From NCBI GenBank assembly GCA_963699305.1, contig OY969431.1, forward strand, positions 806,001-870,000: DNA of 64,000 nt, written 5' to 3'. Below the pieces are notes generated by a model. It had not been told where the DNA came from. It was given only the letters and a program-made list of their open reading frames with translations, and did not search any database. This stretch comes from JBGQAS01 sp963699305. Lineage in GTDB: Bacteria > Chloroflexota > Anaerolineae > Anaerolineales > Anaerolineaceae. Of the stretch, positions 35,318 to 42,884 are shown in pieces. The translations under genes and the position numbers were made by a program. How positions within the stretch are numbered: position 1 is the first letter of the stretch; every line of letters starts with the position of its first letter.

Positions 35318-36901
35318 TCAATAGGACTTTATCGGAAGTCTTTTTTCAGGCTGTGGGATTATTACTTCATCCTCAATAAATACAAGGTTTGCGCTAACTC
35401 TAAGACCCTTTCTTAATACCATTGTCCCCGAAATCTTTTCTGATACTTTACGAAAATGATAACCATATATGCAAAAAGTTACTGCAGCAGCTAATCTTTC
35501 TATGCTCTGAAAGACATTGGCGAAGAAGAGTTTCCAGAAATATTTTCGTTCAATGTCAAAAAAACCTAATTTGACAATAGCTAATAGAAAAGCTCTGATT
35601 TCAGCAAATTGCAGTTTGGTTTTTCGCTTGGGCGGATTGTAATGCTTGAGAAAATTACTGATCCGCTCAAAAAATCCCTTCGGTGAATATATTGAATTTA
35701 GCAGATCAGTATATCCAGACTTCAAAAATTGCGAATTCATTAATGTTCGAATGTTAGTCGTCCCATCGACATTATCTCCCGTTGAATTTGAGAGTATTCG
35801 GTTTTCACTTTTTAATCGTTCGTAAAGTTTGGTTCCGGGTAATGCTTGCAGCAATCCCACCATCGCAGTGACGATGCCGCTTTGTTGAATAAAGTTATAT
35901 TGCCTTAGAAAAATATCAGGCGTATCCTTATCGAATCCAACGATAAATCCGCCCATCACTTGCAGTCCTTTTTCTTGCAGATGATGGACACTCGTTAATA
36001 AATCTCTGCCGTTATTTTGCGATTTGTGGCATTCATCGAGACATTCTGTATCTGGCGTTTCAATACCTACAAATACGGAAGTAAATCCCGCTTTCACCAT
36101 AAGATCGCATAATTCGTCATCATCCGCAAGATTTATAGAGGATTCTGTAATGAATAAATTCCCTATTTTATTTTTTCTCCAAGTGATAAGTGATGGCAAG
36201 AGCTCATTTTTGAGAAATTTCTTATTTCCAATGAAATTGTCATCTACAAAAAAGACATTCCTTTTCCAACCTAAACTGTACAGCTGATCCAGTTCATTAA
36301 TTATTTGATCTCTAGTTTTGATTCGCGGTACATGTCCTAACATGGAGGTAACGTTACAAAAATCACAATTGAAGGGACATCCTCTTGAGAATTGAATCGA
36401 CATCGAGTCATATGAATTGAGATCGAGTAGCTCCCACAATGGTGCAGGGGTCTTTTGGATATCTGCATATTTCTCGGTGGTATACATGTGCTTGGCAACA
36501 CCTAAATTGAAATCGCTGAGGAATTCAGGCAAGGTTATTTCACCTTCATTCAAGACAAGATAATCAACATTTTCAAATAATTCAGGCTCACCAGAAAACA
36601 AAGGACCACCTGCGACAATCTTCTTATTATGTGCTTTGCATAATTCAATAAGGTCGATGGTGGATTTTTTTTGCACAATCATTGCACTGATCATCACAAG
36701 ATCCGCCCACTTCCAGTCTTTCTCGCGAATATTTAGGATGTTTAGATCGATTAATTTCTTATTCCAAGAACTTGGAAGCATTGCTGCAATCGTGATTAAT
36801 CCCAAAGGTGGATTGCTGGCTTTTTTTCCAATAAATTTCAGGGCATTTTTGAAACTCCAATATGTTTCAGGGATTTCAGGATAAAGTAATAATATATTCA
36901 T
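35318..36901 (-). CDS. B12-binding-domain radical SAM protein (DUF4070-type)
   Basis: A 527-residue radical SAM enzyme. The N-terminal 130 residues resemble a cobalamin-binding domain (NILLLYPEIPETYWSFKNAL, GLITIAAMLP, a VAGGPLFSGEPE segment). The [4Fe-4S]/SAM motif is FSRGCPFNCDFCNV (CxxxCxxC) at about residues 170-183, followed by FVDDNFIGNKK and VFVGIETPD. The C-terminal part (after about residue 420) is helical and basic, as in DUF4070 proteins. Members modify lipids or other poorly defined substrates; the hopanoid methylase HpnR is one relative. Here the reaction is unknown. The gene is monocistronic by position, transcribed away from the sensor kinase operon. Confidence 0.87.
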   Translation of the reverse strand: MNILLLYPEIPETYWSFKNALKFIGKKASNPPLGLITIAAMLPSSWNKKLIDLNILNIREKDWKWADLVMISAMIVQKKSTIDLIELCKAHNKKIVAGGPLFSGEPELFENVDYLVLNEGEITLPEFLSDFNLGVAKHMYTTEKYADIQKTPAPLWELLDLNSYDSMSIQFSRGCPFNCDFCNVTSMLGHVPRIKTRDQIINELDQLYSLGWKRNVFFVDDNFIGNKKFLKNELLPSLITWRKNKIGNLFITESSINLADDDELCDLMVKAGFTSVFVGIETPDTECLDECHKSQNNGRDLLTSVHHLQEKGLQVMGGFIVGFDKDTPDIFLRQYNFIQQSGIVTAMVGLLQALPGTKLYERLKSENRILSNSTGDNVDGTTNIRTLMNSQFLKSGYTDLLNSIYSPKGFFERISNFLKHYNPPKRKTKLQFAEIRAFLLAIVKLGFFDIERKYFWKLFFANVFQSIERLAAAVTFCIYGYHFRKVSEKISGTMVLRKGLRVSANLVFIEDEVIIPQPEKRLPIKSY

Positions 36902-36967
36902 TGTTGAATCCTCTCAATATTTCTAGTATTGAGTGTATGTGCCATAAGTGGATTCAGCATGTACCCC

Positions 36968-37021
36968 TGGTCATAGTTATTTGACCAATAAAAACAATGA
37001 CCCATTACCTGATATATGACC
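36968..37021. promoter_or_regulatory. Operator cluster upstream of the sensor kinase
   Basis: The gap before the kinase gene holds repeated half-sites: TGGTCA-N8-TGACCA (36968-36987), ATGACC at 36998-37003 and ATGACC at 37016-37021. The last lies in TTACCTGATATATGACC (37005-37021), whose exact reverse complement occurs at 42505-42521 between the two AOR operons. I infer a binding site for the adjacent response regulator (autoregulation plus AOR control). Chance cannot be excluded for a single 17-mer, but both copies lie in promoter regions and share extra half-sites. Confidence 0.55.
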
Positions 37022-37052
37022 GCTTTATCAAGAGGTATTTAATCAGCGATGA

Positions 37053-37058
37053 TATAAT
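37053..37058 (+). promoter_or_regulatory. -10 element of the kinase promoter, near-leaderless start
   Basis: TATAAT lies 8 bases before the GTG start at 37067, so transcription would begin at or next to the start codon and the mRNA would be almost leaderless. No -35-like hexamer stands 16-18 bases upstream, which fits an activator-dependent promoter using the half-sites ending at 37021. Confidence 0.45.
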
Positions 37059-37066
37059 TTTTTATT

Positions 37067-38248
37067 GTGAAGAATATAAAATCCCCTCGAATACAAAGTA
37101 AAGTCTTCATTAACACCGCTTTTGCAATAATTGTCATGCTGTCGCTGTTTTACGCAATCAGCAGCATGGCTACACGTAATATTATTTCCATCACCGCTTT
37201 GATATGCTTATCCACTTTGTATATTCTTTTGGGGGTATATGGGTATCAATTTATCCTTGAAGAAAACGATAAAAAATCAAGTAGCGCGTATGTAATTATC
37301 CAAACTCTGATTGCAGTGTGCATGATCATTCTGGAAAAAGGCGCGGGAAACCAGGCATTAATCCTTTTACCACTGGTTGCACAAACGGTATTTTTATTTT
37401 CGGATACATGGTTGTATGCAATCAATCTCGTTATTTTTTCTTCTTACGTCCTTTCGCAAGTCATCATCGTTGGAAGTATTATCACGATCAACGATATCTT
37501 CACTTTTCTTGCTGCTTTGATTTTTGTGATCCTATTTACTCAAATGGTTGTTGATGAAGAGTCCGCCAGGATCCAAGCTGAGAAAATGGCGTCAAATCTT
37601 GAAATTGCGAATCTGCGCCTGAAGGAATACGCAGCAAAGGTTGAAGAATTGGCGGTGGAAAAGGAGCGCATCCGTCTTGCCCGTGAAATACACGATGGCG
37701 TAGGACACAGTCTCACAACGATTTATATGCAATTGCAAGCAGCAGAAGCGTTGTTTAAAACGGATCCACTAAAAGCGCAAAAATCTCTGGATACTGCGAA
37801 AATTCTCAGTCATGAGGCTTTATCAGATGTTCGTAATTCTGTTTCTGAATTACGAGAGGGGAATAAATTAGAGATTAACTTATTATCCAGATTAAGAATC
37901 TTAGCAAAAAACACAACCGTAGCAGGAATGAAGTGTCTTCTAAAATATTCTGGAAAACCAAGAGAAATTCCACCCATTGCAAATCAGACACTATACAGGG
38001 TCGCGCAGGAAGGTGTAAGTAATGCATTAAAGCACTCACAAGGCAAACATATTCATATTTCTCTCGATTTTTCCAAATCGAGACTTTTACGTTTTTCTTT
38101 GGTGGACGATGGTATAGGGTCTGACTTAATAAAAGAAGGTTATGGGTTAATAGGAATGAAAGAAAGAGTTTTACTGATGGGTGGAAAATTTTCCATTGAA
38201 GCCAGAAAGAATAAAGGCGTGCAAATCGTGGTGGAGGTGCCTGTTTGA
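37067..38248 (+). CDS. Membrane sensor histidine kinase (HisKA_3, LiaS/NarX-like)
   Basis: A 393-residue kinase. The first 155 residues contain five or six membrane helices with hardly any extracytoplasmic loop. A coiled linker (about residues 165-205, EESARIQAEKMASNLEIANL) leads to the phosphoacceptor motif LAREIHDGVGHSLTTIYM and the ATPase domain with TLYRVAQEGVSNALKHSQ, DDGIGSD and GYGLIGMKERVLLMGG. It autophosphorylates the His of REIHD and passes phosphate to the regulator encoded next (4-base overlap). The signal is unknown; the short-loop membrane domain suggests sensing within the membrane. Start is GTG 37067. Shared operator-like sequence links it to the AOR operons. Confidence 0.9.
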   Translation: MKNIKSPRIQSKVFINTAFAIIVMLSLFYAISSMATRNIISITALICLSTLYILLGVYGYQFILEENDKKSSSAYVIIQTLIAVCMIILEKGAGNQALILLPLVAQTVFLFSDTWLYAINLVIFSSYVLSQVIIVGSIITINDIFTFLAALIFVILFTQMVVDEESARIQAEKMASNLEIANLRLKEYAAKVEELAVEKERIRLAREIHDGVGHSLTTIYMQLQAAEALFKTDPLKAQKSLDTAKILSHEALSDVRNSVSELREGNKLEINLLSRLRILAKNTTVAGMKCLLKYSGKPREIPPIANQTLYRVAQEGVSNALKHSQGKHIHISLDFSKSRLLRFSLVDDGIGSDLIKEGYGLIGMKERVLLMGGKFSIEARKNKGVQIVVEVPV

Positions 38249-38901
38249 GTAATATCATTAAAGTGCTTTTAGTGGACGATCAATCCCTTTTCCGCGAAGC
38301 ACTAGCAAACCTGATATCTTCGGATCCAATCTTTGAGGTTGTCGGGAGTGTAACAAATGGTGAAGAAGCACTCCGTGCCACTGCGATCCATCAGCCGGAA
38401 GTTATTCTAATGGATCTTCGAATGCCGGTGATGGATGGAGTTTCTGCCACTCGACGAATAAAGGCACAATTTCCAAATGTAAAAGTCATTGCCTTAACGA
38501 CTTTTTCAGATGATGAATCCGTTTTTGATGCCATCCGAGCTGGTGCTGTTGGTTATTTACTGAAGGATTCATCAAAAGAGGATTTATTTCACGCGATCTC
38601 TCTTGCAGCAGAAAATAAGTACTTCCTACCTCCGGAGATAACCGCTAGAGTAGTAAAAGAATTTACTAGAATTTCAAAACCAAAACAAGCTGTCCAAGCA
38701 CTTCAGGTGAATTTAACCGCAAGAGAAATGGAAATCCTTAAACTTATTGCGGAAGGCATCAGTAATAAAGAAATCGCGGATAGATTGGTAATTGCAGAAG
38801 GTACAGTAAAAAATCATATTTCGAAAATCTTGGAAAAAATGGATGTAAGTGACCGCCTTCAAGCATTATTAAAAGCCAAGAGCCTGGGTATCATTTCATA
38901 G
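38245..38901 (+). CDS. NarL/LuxR-type response regulator
   Basis: A 218-residue two-domain regulator. The receiver has KVLLVDDQSLFREAL, the phosphorylated Asp in ILMDLRMPVMDG, the Thr in IALTTFSDD and the Lys in YLLKDSSKEDL. The C-terminal HTH reads LTAREMEILKLIAEGISNKEIADRLVIAEGTVKNHIS, typical LuxR type. The TTG start overlaps the kinase stop (TTGA), so the two are made together. Likely targets are its own promoter and the AOR intergenic region, where ATGACC/GGTCAT half-sites recur. A small membrane protein gene follows after 8 bases. Confidence 0.92.
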   Translation: MSNIIKVLLVDDQSLFREALANLISSDPIFEVVGSVTNGEEALRATAIHQPEVILMDLRMPVMDGVSATRRIKAQFPNVKVIALTTFSDDESVFDAIRAGAVGYLLKDSSKEDLFHAISLAAENKYFLPPEITARVVKEFTRISKPKQAVQALQVNLTAREMEILKLIAEGISNKEIADRLVIAEGTVKNHISKILEKMDVSDRLQALLKAKSLGIIS

Positions 38902-38909
38902 GATTCATC

Positions 38910-39764
38910 ATGAAAGATCAAACAACAAGAAACAAAGAAACCAAAAAAGATCTAAACACAATCCTGGGTTTTTTTGGTATTTCTGTGATTTTTATGGGCA
39001 TTGCCATGTTCATGGATCAATATTTACATACTGGGTGGTTGATCAGTATCATTTTTCCATCCATGGCAGTCATCATGATAATCGTTGGGATTCGTAAACA
39101 TGCTTTCTTGGTGATATTAACCGGGGCAATTTTATTTTCGATCGGTCTCGGCATGGGATTGGTGTTCTTTATATTAGCGAAGGTTGACTTGTATTATCGA
39201 TTGGGGATTGGCAGCATTGCTTTTGGTTCTGCCTGGTTATTAATAACTGCCATTACAGCTTTATTCAATAAGAAAATAACCTGGTGGGCGTTGATCCCCG
39301 GAAGTACATTTCTTTCATTAGGTATTTTTTTGAGCTTTTCGTATCATACTTTACCTGAATTGGCATTGTATATATTCGTCGGTTTGGGGATCGGTTTTCT
39401 GATCTGGTCGTATGGCACCAAGAAAAATGGCTTAGCCATTCCTGGCTGTTTGCTTGTCTCAATTGGACCTGGAATTTTTCTTGGTTGGAGATATGTTGCT
39501 ACCGGAGAGATATTAGTTCACGTCGGTGCCATGCTGGTGTGGTTTTCATTGGGATGGGGACTGATCATTCTCTTTACTAGGTTGATAAGAAACCGATTTG
39601 TCTGGTGGCCACTCATACCGGGTGGGGTATTGGCAATGACAGGCTGGAGTCTTTACATCAGCAGCAATCCAGGCAGTGCTGTAGAATTTATCACAAAAAC
39701 AAGCTCTATCATGCTTGTATTATTTGGATTATATCTATTATTTCTGCGTAGAAGTTTGAAATAG
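38910..39764 (+). CDS. Polytopic membrane protein of unknown function
   Basis: A 284-residue protein with a charged, Lys/Thr-rich N-terminus (about 22 residues) and roughly eight membrane helices grouped as hairpins of similar length. Several have the pattern WW(A/P)LIPG (TWWALIPGSTFLSLG and WWPLIPGGVLAMTG), which suggests internal duplication. I recognise no named family beyond small multi-helix membrane proteins often found beside two-component genes. It follows the response regulator by 8 bases, so it probably belongs to the same transcript and may be a regulated target or signalling partner. Confidence 0.7.
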   Translation: MKDQTTRNKETKKDLNTILGFFGISVIFMGIAMFMDQYLHTGWLISIIFPSMAVIMIIVGIRKHAFLVILTGAILFSIGLGMGLVFFILAKVDLYYRLGIGSIAFGSAWLLITAITALFNKKITWWALIPGSTFLSLGIFLSFSYHTLPELALYIFVGLGIGFLIWSYGTKKNGLAIPGCLLVSIGPGIFLGWRYVATGEILVHVGAMLVWFSLGWGLIILFTRLIRNRFVWWPLIPGGVLAMTGWSLYISSNPGSAVEFITKTSSIMLVLFGLYLLFLRRSLK

Positions 39765-39849
39765 TTTATGAGTTTATTTAATGGGTGGGTAGGAGTTCGG
39801 CGATCATTCAATAAATATTCGCTTTTTATTTATTATTGAATTGAATTAT

Positions 39850-40074
39850 TTATCCGCCACCGATAATCGCCATTAACACAACAACGTCATCGTCTTTTAG
39901 AATATGTTCTTTGGAAATCAATTTTTCTTTCAGAAATACACCTGCAACCAGATCACTCGGTATGCCGTATTCTATCAACGTATTAAAAATGGATTTTCCA
40001 GCTTCAACTTGGATGCTGCCCTTATCATTGATATATTGTTTCAAAAAACCTAGTGGCCTGATAATTGGTTTCAT
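39850..40074 (-). CDS. MoaD/ThiS-like sulfur carrier of the first AOR operon
   Basis: A 74-residue beta-grasp protein ending in IIGGG, so the C-terminal Gly-Gly needed for thiocarboxylation is present. It has the MoaD/ThiS features PIIRPLGFLKQYIN, an IFNTLIEYGIPSDLVAGV helix and DDDVVVLMAIIGGG. MoaD-like partners of tungsten AORs are thought to supply dithiolene sulfur for tungstopterin. It lies 43 bases after the AOR gene on the same strand. The start codon is preceded by a hairpin with a T run and no visible ribosome-binding site, so its expression may be low or regulated. Confidence 0.8.
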   Translation of the reverse strand: MKPIIRPLGFLKQYINDKGSIQVEAGKSIFNTLIEYGIPSDLVAGVFLKEKLISKEHILKDDDVVVLMAIIGGG

Positions 40075-40075
40075 G

Positions 40076-40108
40076 GAAAAATCCCCGGGAATGTCAAAGT
40101 CCCCGGGG
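40076..40108 (-). terminator. Terminator-like hairpin directly before the moaD start
   Basis: On the minus strand CCCCGGGGA and TTCCCGGGG form a 9-bp stem with one G-T pair and an 8-base loop. ATTTTT follows, then CC and the ATG of the MoaD-like gene. It has the form of an intrinsic terminator, but it ends at the start codon of the next gene and replaces its ribosome-binding site. It may attenuate moaD relative to AOR. Confidence 0.6.
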
Positions 40109-40117
40109 CAATGTTGG

Positions 40118-41944
40118 TTATTGAACGATCTCCGCTAAGCCAAGCGTGGATAATTTTTCTTTTGAAGGAATGCCATCGTTATTCCAACCACGTTGCTCAT
40201 AATACATATCCAATAATTTCAGAACATCTTCATATTTTGTAATCTGATTTTTTGTTATCCCGGTTTGTGGTGGATCTTTGTAAAACCGTTGTGCTGGCAT
40301 ATCCCAACTTCTATCGAATCCATCAATTTCACGGATCCAGAACATTCGCGTAAGGTTCCAAATCCTCTCGCCAACTTTTTCGAGATCCTCCCAAGTGCGG
40401 TGAACACCTGTTATTGCTTCAAGAGCAGGGCAATACAGATCCCGATCAATGGAAAGTTCTACCCATTGGAGACGGCAAGAACCTAGAACATCGAACATGG
40501 GTCGGAAGTTTTGAAACCATATAACCTTGGCGACCTTTTCCGGCACAATTTTATCCCTGCCAACTTGCAGGTCATATGTGATCGCCCAAGCACGATTATG
40601 ATGAGCTCCCACATCACAAGTCATATAGGCCAACAACATTGCTGTTGCGGAATGCGTAGCATACGCAGATTGTTCCATTCCTTTGACCTGAATCGCAAAA
40701 GCGTCGCTACCTTTGCCTATCTTTATAGAAGCCCGTTTTACACCCTCTGAAAGCAATGCGCCTATTCCTTCTCGTTTGGCAATCTTGTGTATCAGTTGAA
40801 GCACAATTTCCGGATTACCGAAGGACAGATCCAACCCATCCGTTTGAACTTTGGATAAGATCCCTTTCTGATAAGCCTCAATGGCCCAACCAATGACACT
40901 TCCTGTGCTTATCGTATCGATGCCGAGGTCATCACATAAACGGTTTGCTTCTGCAACGTCTTCGATATTGGACAAACCAAGATTCGAGCCCAACATCCCG
41001 ATGGTTTCATATTCAGGACCTTCAACACGTGTATTGTACTTTTTCATATGGGAATATTTACCACAAGGGGAGGGGCAGCCAAAACACCCTTTATCGGTTA
41101 TTACGATCTGGTCGCGCATTACAGGTCCATACAATGTTTTTCCACCTTCGAACGAGCCTGCTGAAAAATTGCGGGTTGGAAGGGCTCCTACTTCATCACA
41201 CCAACTTGTTACGATCGTCGTTCCATAGGATTGCCAGGGTTTTAATCCCTCCGCATCTTTACAAGCCTTATATAATGCCATTCCCGACTTCCGGTAATTT
41301 TCCAGATCCGAAACATGGATCGATTTTGTACCATGAATGACAATCGCTTTCACTTTCTTTGAACCTAGTACGGTTCCAACACCACCACGCCCTGCCTGTC
41401 TCCCATAATCATGATTGACCGAAGAAAAAAGAACACCGTTTTCTCCACCGGGACCGATTACGGCGATTTGGAATTCTTCACCGAAGGTATGTTTCATCTC
41501 TCGTTCTACTTCGATTGCACCTTTTCCCCAATAATTTGCAGCGTCTCTGATTTCGATTTTTTCATCATCGATAAATAGGTAGACCGGTTTTGGGCTTATC
41601 CCACTCAAAATGATTGAATCGATTCCTGCATATTTCATTTCCGCAGTCATCATGCCACCAAGGGAAGAACTGGCATAACCACCCGTAAGAGGTGATTTGG
41701 TTGTCCAATCCATCTTTCCGGCTCCAGGTATCATGAGGCCAGATAAGGGACCACAGGAAATGATCACTTTATTTTCTGGTCCCAAAGGATCAGCTTTTGC
41801 TGCCACTTCCTTGTAAAGAAAATATGCACCAAATCCACGACCCCCGACAAAATCACGAATTAAAGCGTCTGGGGTCGGTGTTTTTTCATACGTCCCTTTT
41901 GCCAAATCTACTCTTAAAATTGAGCCACCATATCCATTCATCAT
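40118..41944 (-). CDS. aor: Tungsten/molybdenum aldehyde:ferredoxin oxidoreductase 1
   Basis: A 608-residue AOR-family protein. The N-terminal domain has ILRVDLAKGTYEKTPTPD, GPLSGLMIPGAGKMDWTTKSPLTGG and GRGGVGTVLGSKKVKAIV (pterin binding). The [4Fe-4S] ligands are CFGCPSPCG (about residues 285-293) and the C-terminal VLGSCRLQW Cys. CDVGAHHNRAW is another family block. AORs oxidise aldehydes to acids with ferredoxin, using a bis-pterin tungsten (or Mo) centre. A GGAGGAAA site precedes two adjacent ATGs (41944, 41941). It is cotranscribed with an upstream four-cluster ferredoxin (12-base gap) and the downstream MoaD-like gene. Substrate specificity and metal cannot be told from sequence. Confidence 0.92.
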   Translation of the reverse strand: MMNGYGGSILRVDLAKGTYEKTPTPDALIRDFVGGRGFGAYFLYKEVAAKADPLGPENKVIISCGPLSGLMIPGAGKMDWTTKSPLTGGYASSSLGGMMTAEMKYAGIDSIILSGISPKPVYLFIDDEKIEIRDAANYWGKGAIEVEREMKHTFGEEFQIAVIGPGGENGVLFSSVNHDYGRQAGRGGVGTVLGSKKVKAIVIHGTKSIHVSDLENYRKSGMALYKACKDAEGLKPWQSYGTTIVTSWCDEVGALPTRNFSAGSFEGGKTLYGPVMRDQIVITDKGCFGCPSPCGKYSHMKKYNTRVEGPEYETIGMLGSNLGLSNIEDVAEANRLCDDLGIDTISTGSVIGWAIEAYQKGILSKVQTDGLDLSFGNPEIVLQLIHKIAKREGIGALLSEGVKRASIKIGKGSDAFAIQVKGMEQSAYATHSATAMLLAYMTCDVGAHHNRAWAITYDLQVGRDKIVPEKVAKVIWFQNFRPMFDVLGSCRLQWVELSIDRDLYCPALEAITGVHRTWEDLEKVGERIWNLTRMFWIREIDGFDRSWDMPAQRFYKDPPQTGITKNQITKYEDVLKLLDMYYEQRGWNNDGIPSKEKLSTLGLAEIVQ

Positions 41945-41956
41945 TTTCCTCCAGTG

Positions 41957-42346
41957 TTATTCGGCAATTTTGAGGACATCTGTCCCGCAGACTTTTACAC
42001 AATCACCGCAAAGAGTGCATTTCCATGCTGATCCAGCCAATTCCGATCTCACAAACATGACATTTTCTGGGCACACTGGGATACAAATCTCACATAAAGT
42101 GCATTCATCAAATGCCACGTAATATACGCCCTTATCATCCTGATGAATCGCTCCCACAGGACATACGGATGCACATTCTCCACACTGGGTGCATACTTTC
42201 ATCTCGTAGACTCCGGGGTCCGGAAAATGAGGTATTAAATTGAGTGCGCTTTTCTTGGGATTATTTTCGGTGAATAGGTTTAACGAGCAAGCAACAAGAC
42301 ACGCCCGACAACCGGAACACTTTGCAGAGTCCGCATACAAACGCAT
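41957..42346 (-). CDS. Four-cluster ferredoxin-like subunit of the first AOR
   Basis: A 129-residue polyferredoxin of the HycB/AorA-like type. It has cysteine sets CSGCRACLVAC, CTQCGECASVCPVGA, CTLCEICIPVCPEN and CTLCGDCVKVC, for up to four [4Fe-4S] clusters. It should carry electrons from the AOR subunit encoded 12 bases downstream. The ATG follows AAGGAGAAGAG. It is the first gene of a minus-strand operon whose promoter region is shared with the second AOR operon. A TATAAT on the minus strand (42382-42387) lies 36 bases before the start and is a plausible -10 element. Confidence 0.9.
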   Translation of the reverse strand: MRLYADSAKCSGCRACLVACSLNLFTENNPKKSALNLIPHFPDPGVYEMKVCTQCGECASVCPVGAIHQDDKGVYYVAFDECTLCEICIPVCPENVMFVRSELAGSAWKCTLCGDCVKVCGTDVLKIAE

Positions 42347-42478
42347 ATCTCTTCTCCTTGAACGATTATTACTTGATTTCGATTATAATTTTAACGCAAA
42401 AATACAACCTTGTTCTCTCGGTGTACAGAAAACTGCAGGTTTCTTAATTGTATAAAACAATACAAAGAATATCCGATT

Positions 42479-42521
42479 TATATGACATGTGTTAGTTTAC
42501 GGTTGGTCATATATCAGGTAA
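42479..42521. promoter_or_regulatory. Operator-like inverted repeat between divergent AOR operons
   Basis: TATATGAC (42479-42486) and GTCATATA (42506-42513) form an 8-bp inverted repeat with a 19-base spacer. The right arm is part of a 17-mer (42505-42521) that is the exact reverse complement of 37005-37021 upstream of the sensor kinase. It sits 36 bases before the plus-strand MoaD start, with a TATATT (42548-42553) between. A further 6-6-6 inverted repeat, TTGTAT/ATACAA, lies at 42448-42465. It is a likely site for the response regulator. Confidence 0.55.
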
Positions 42522-42557
42522 CATATCTCAGGTTTTAATGGACAATTATATATTCAC

Positions 42558-42842
42558 ATGAATGTCACTGTCGAATTTGTAGGCGTTTCGCGTATTCTTA
42601 CTAAGGCTCAAAGCTGTGGTTTGTCTCTACCTAAAGATGCTTCTTACAATCAAATCGTGAAAGCATTGGCGGGAAAACACCCTGAATTGGTCGGTCAACT
42701 GATCGATCCTGAAGATTTCCACTTCTATGGTTCGAACATGTTTCATCTAAATGGAAATAGGATGGTCAGTGTAAAAGAAATGGATAAACCAGCACATGAA
42801 GGTGATCACCTTGTTTTAATGACGATATTTACTGGTGGCTAA
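42558..42842 (+). CDS. MoaD-like sulfur carrier of the second AOR operon
   Basis: A 94-residue MoaD/ThiS-fold protein ending in TGG, with VTVEFVGVSRILTKAQSCGL, a YNQIVKALAGKHPEL helix and HEGDHLVLMTIFTGG. It is the first gene of the long plus-strand AOR/Hdr/Mvh operon and probably provides sulfur for the pterin cofactor of the following AOR. A -10-like TATATT ends 4 bases before the ATG, and there is no ribosome-binding site, so the mRNA may be nearly leaderless, as for the kinase gene. It is only distantly similar to the MoaD-like protein of the other AOR operon. Confidence 0.83.
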   Translation: MNVTVEFVGVSRILTKAQSCGLSLPKDASYNQIVKALAGKHPELVGQLIDPEDFHFYGSNMFHLNGNRMVSVKEMDKPAHEGDHLVLMTIFTGG

Positions 42843-42884
42843 AAAAGATTAAATGGATTCTTATACTTTTTAGGAGGACCGAAA

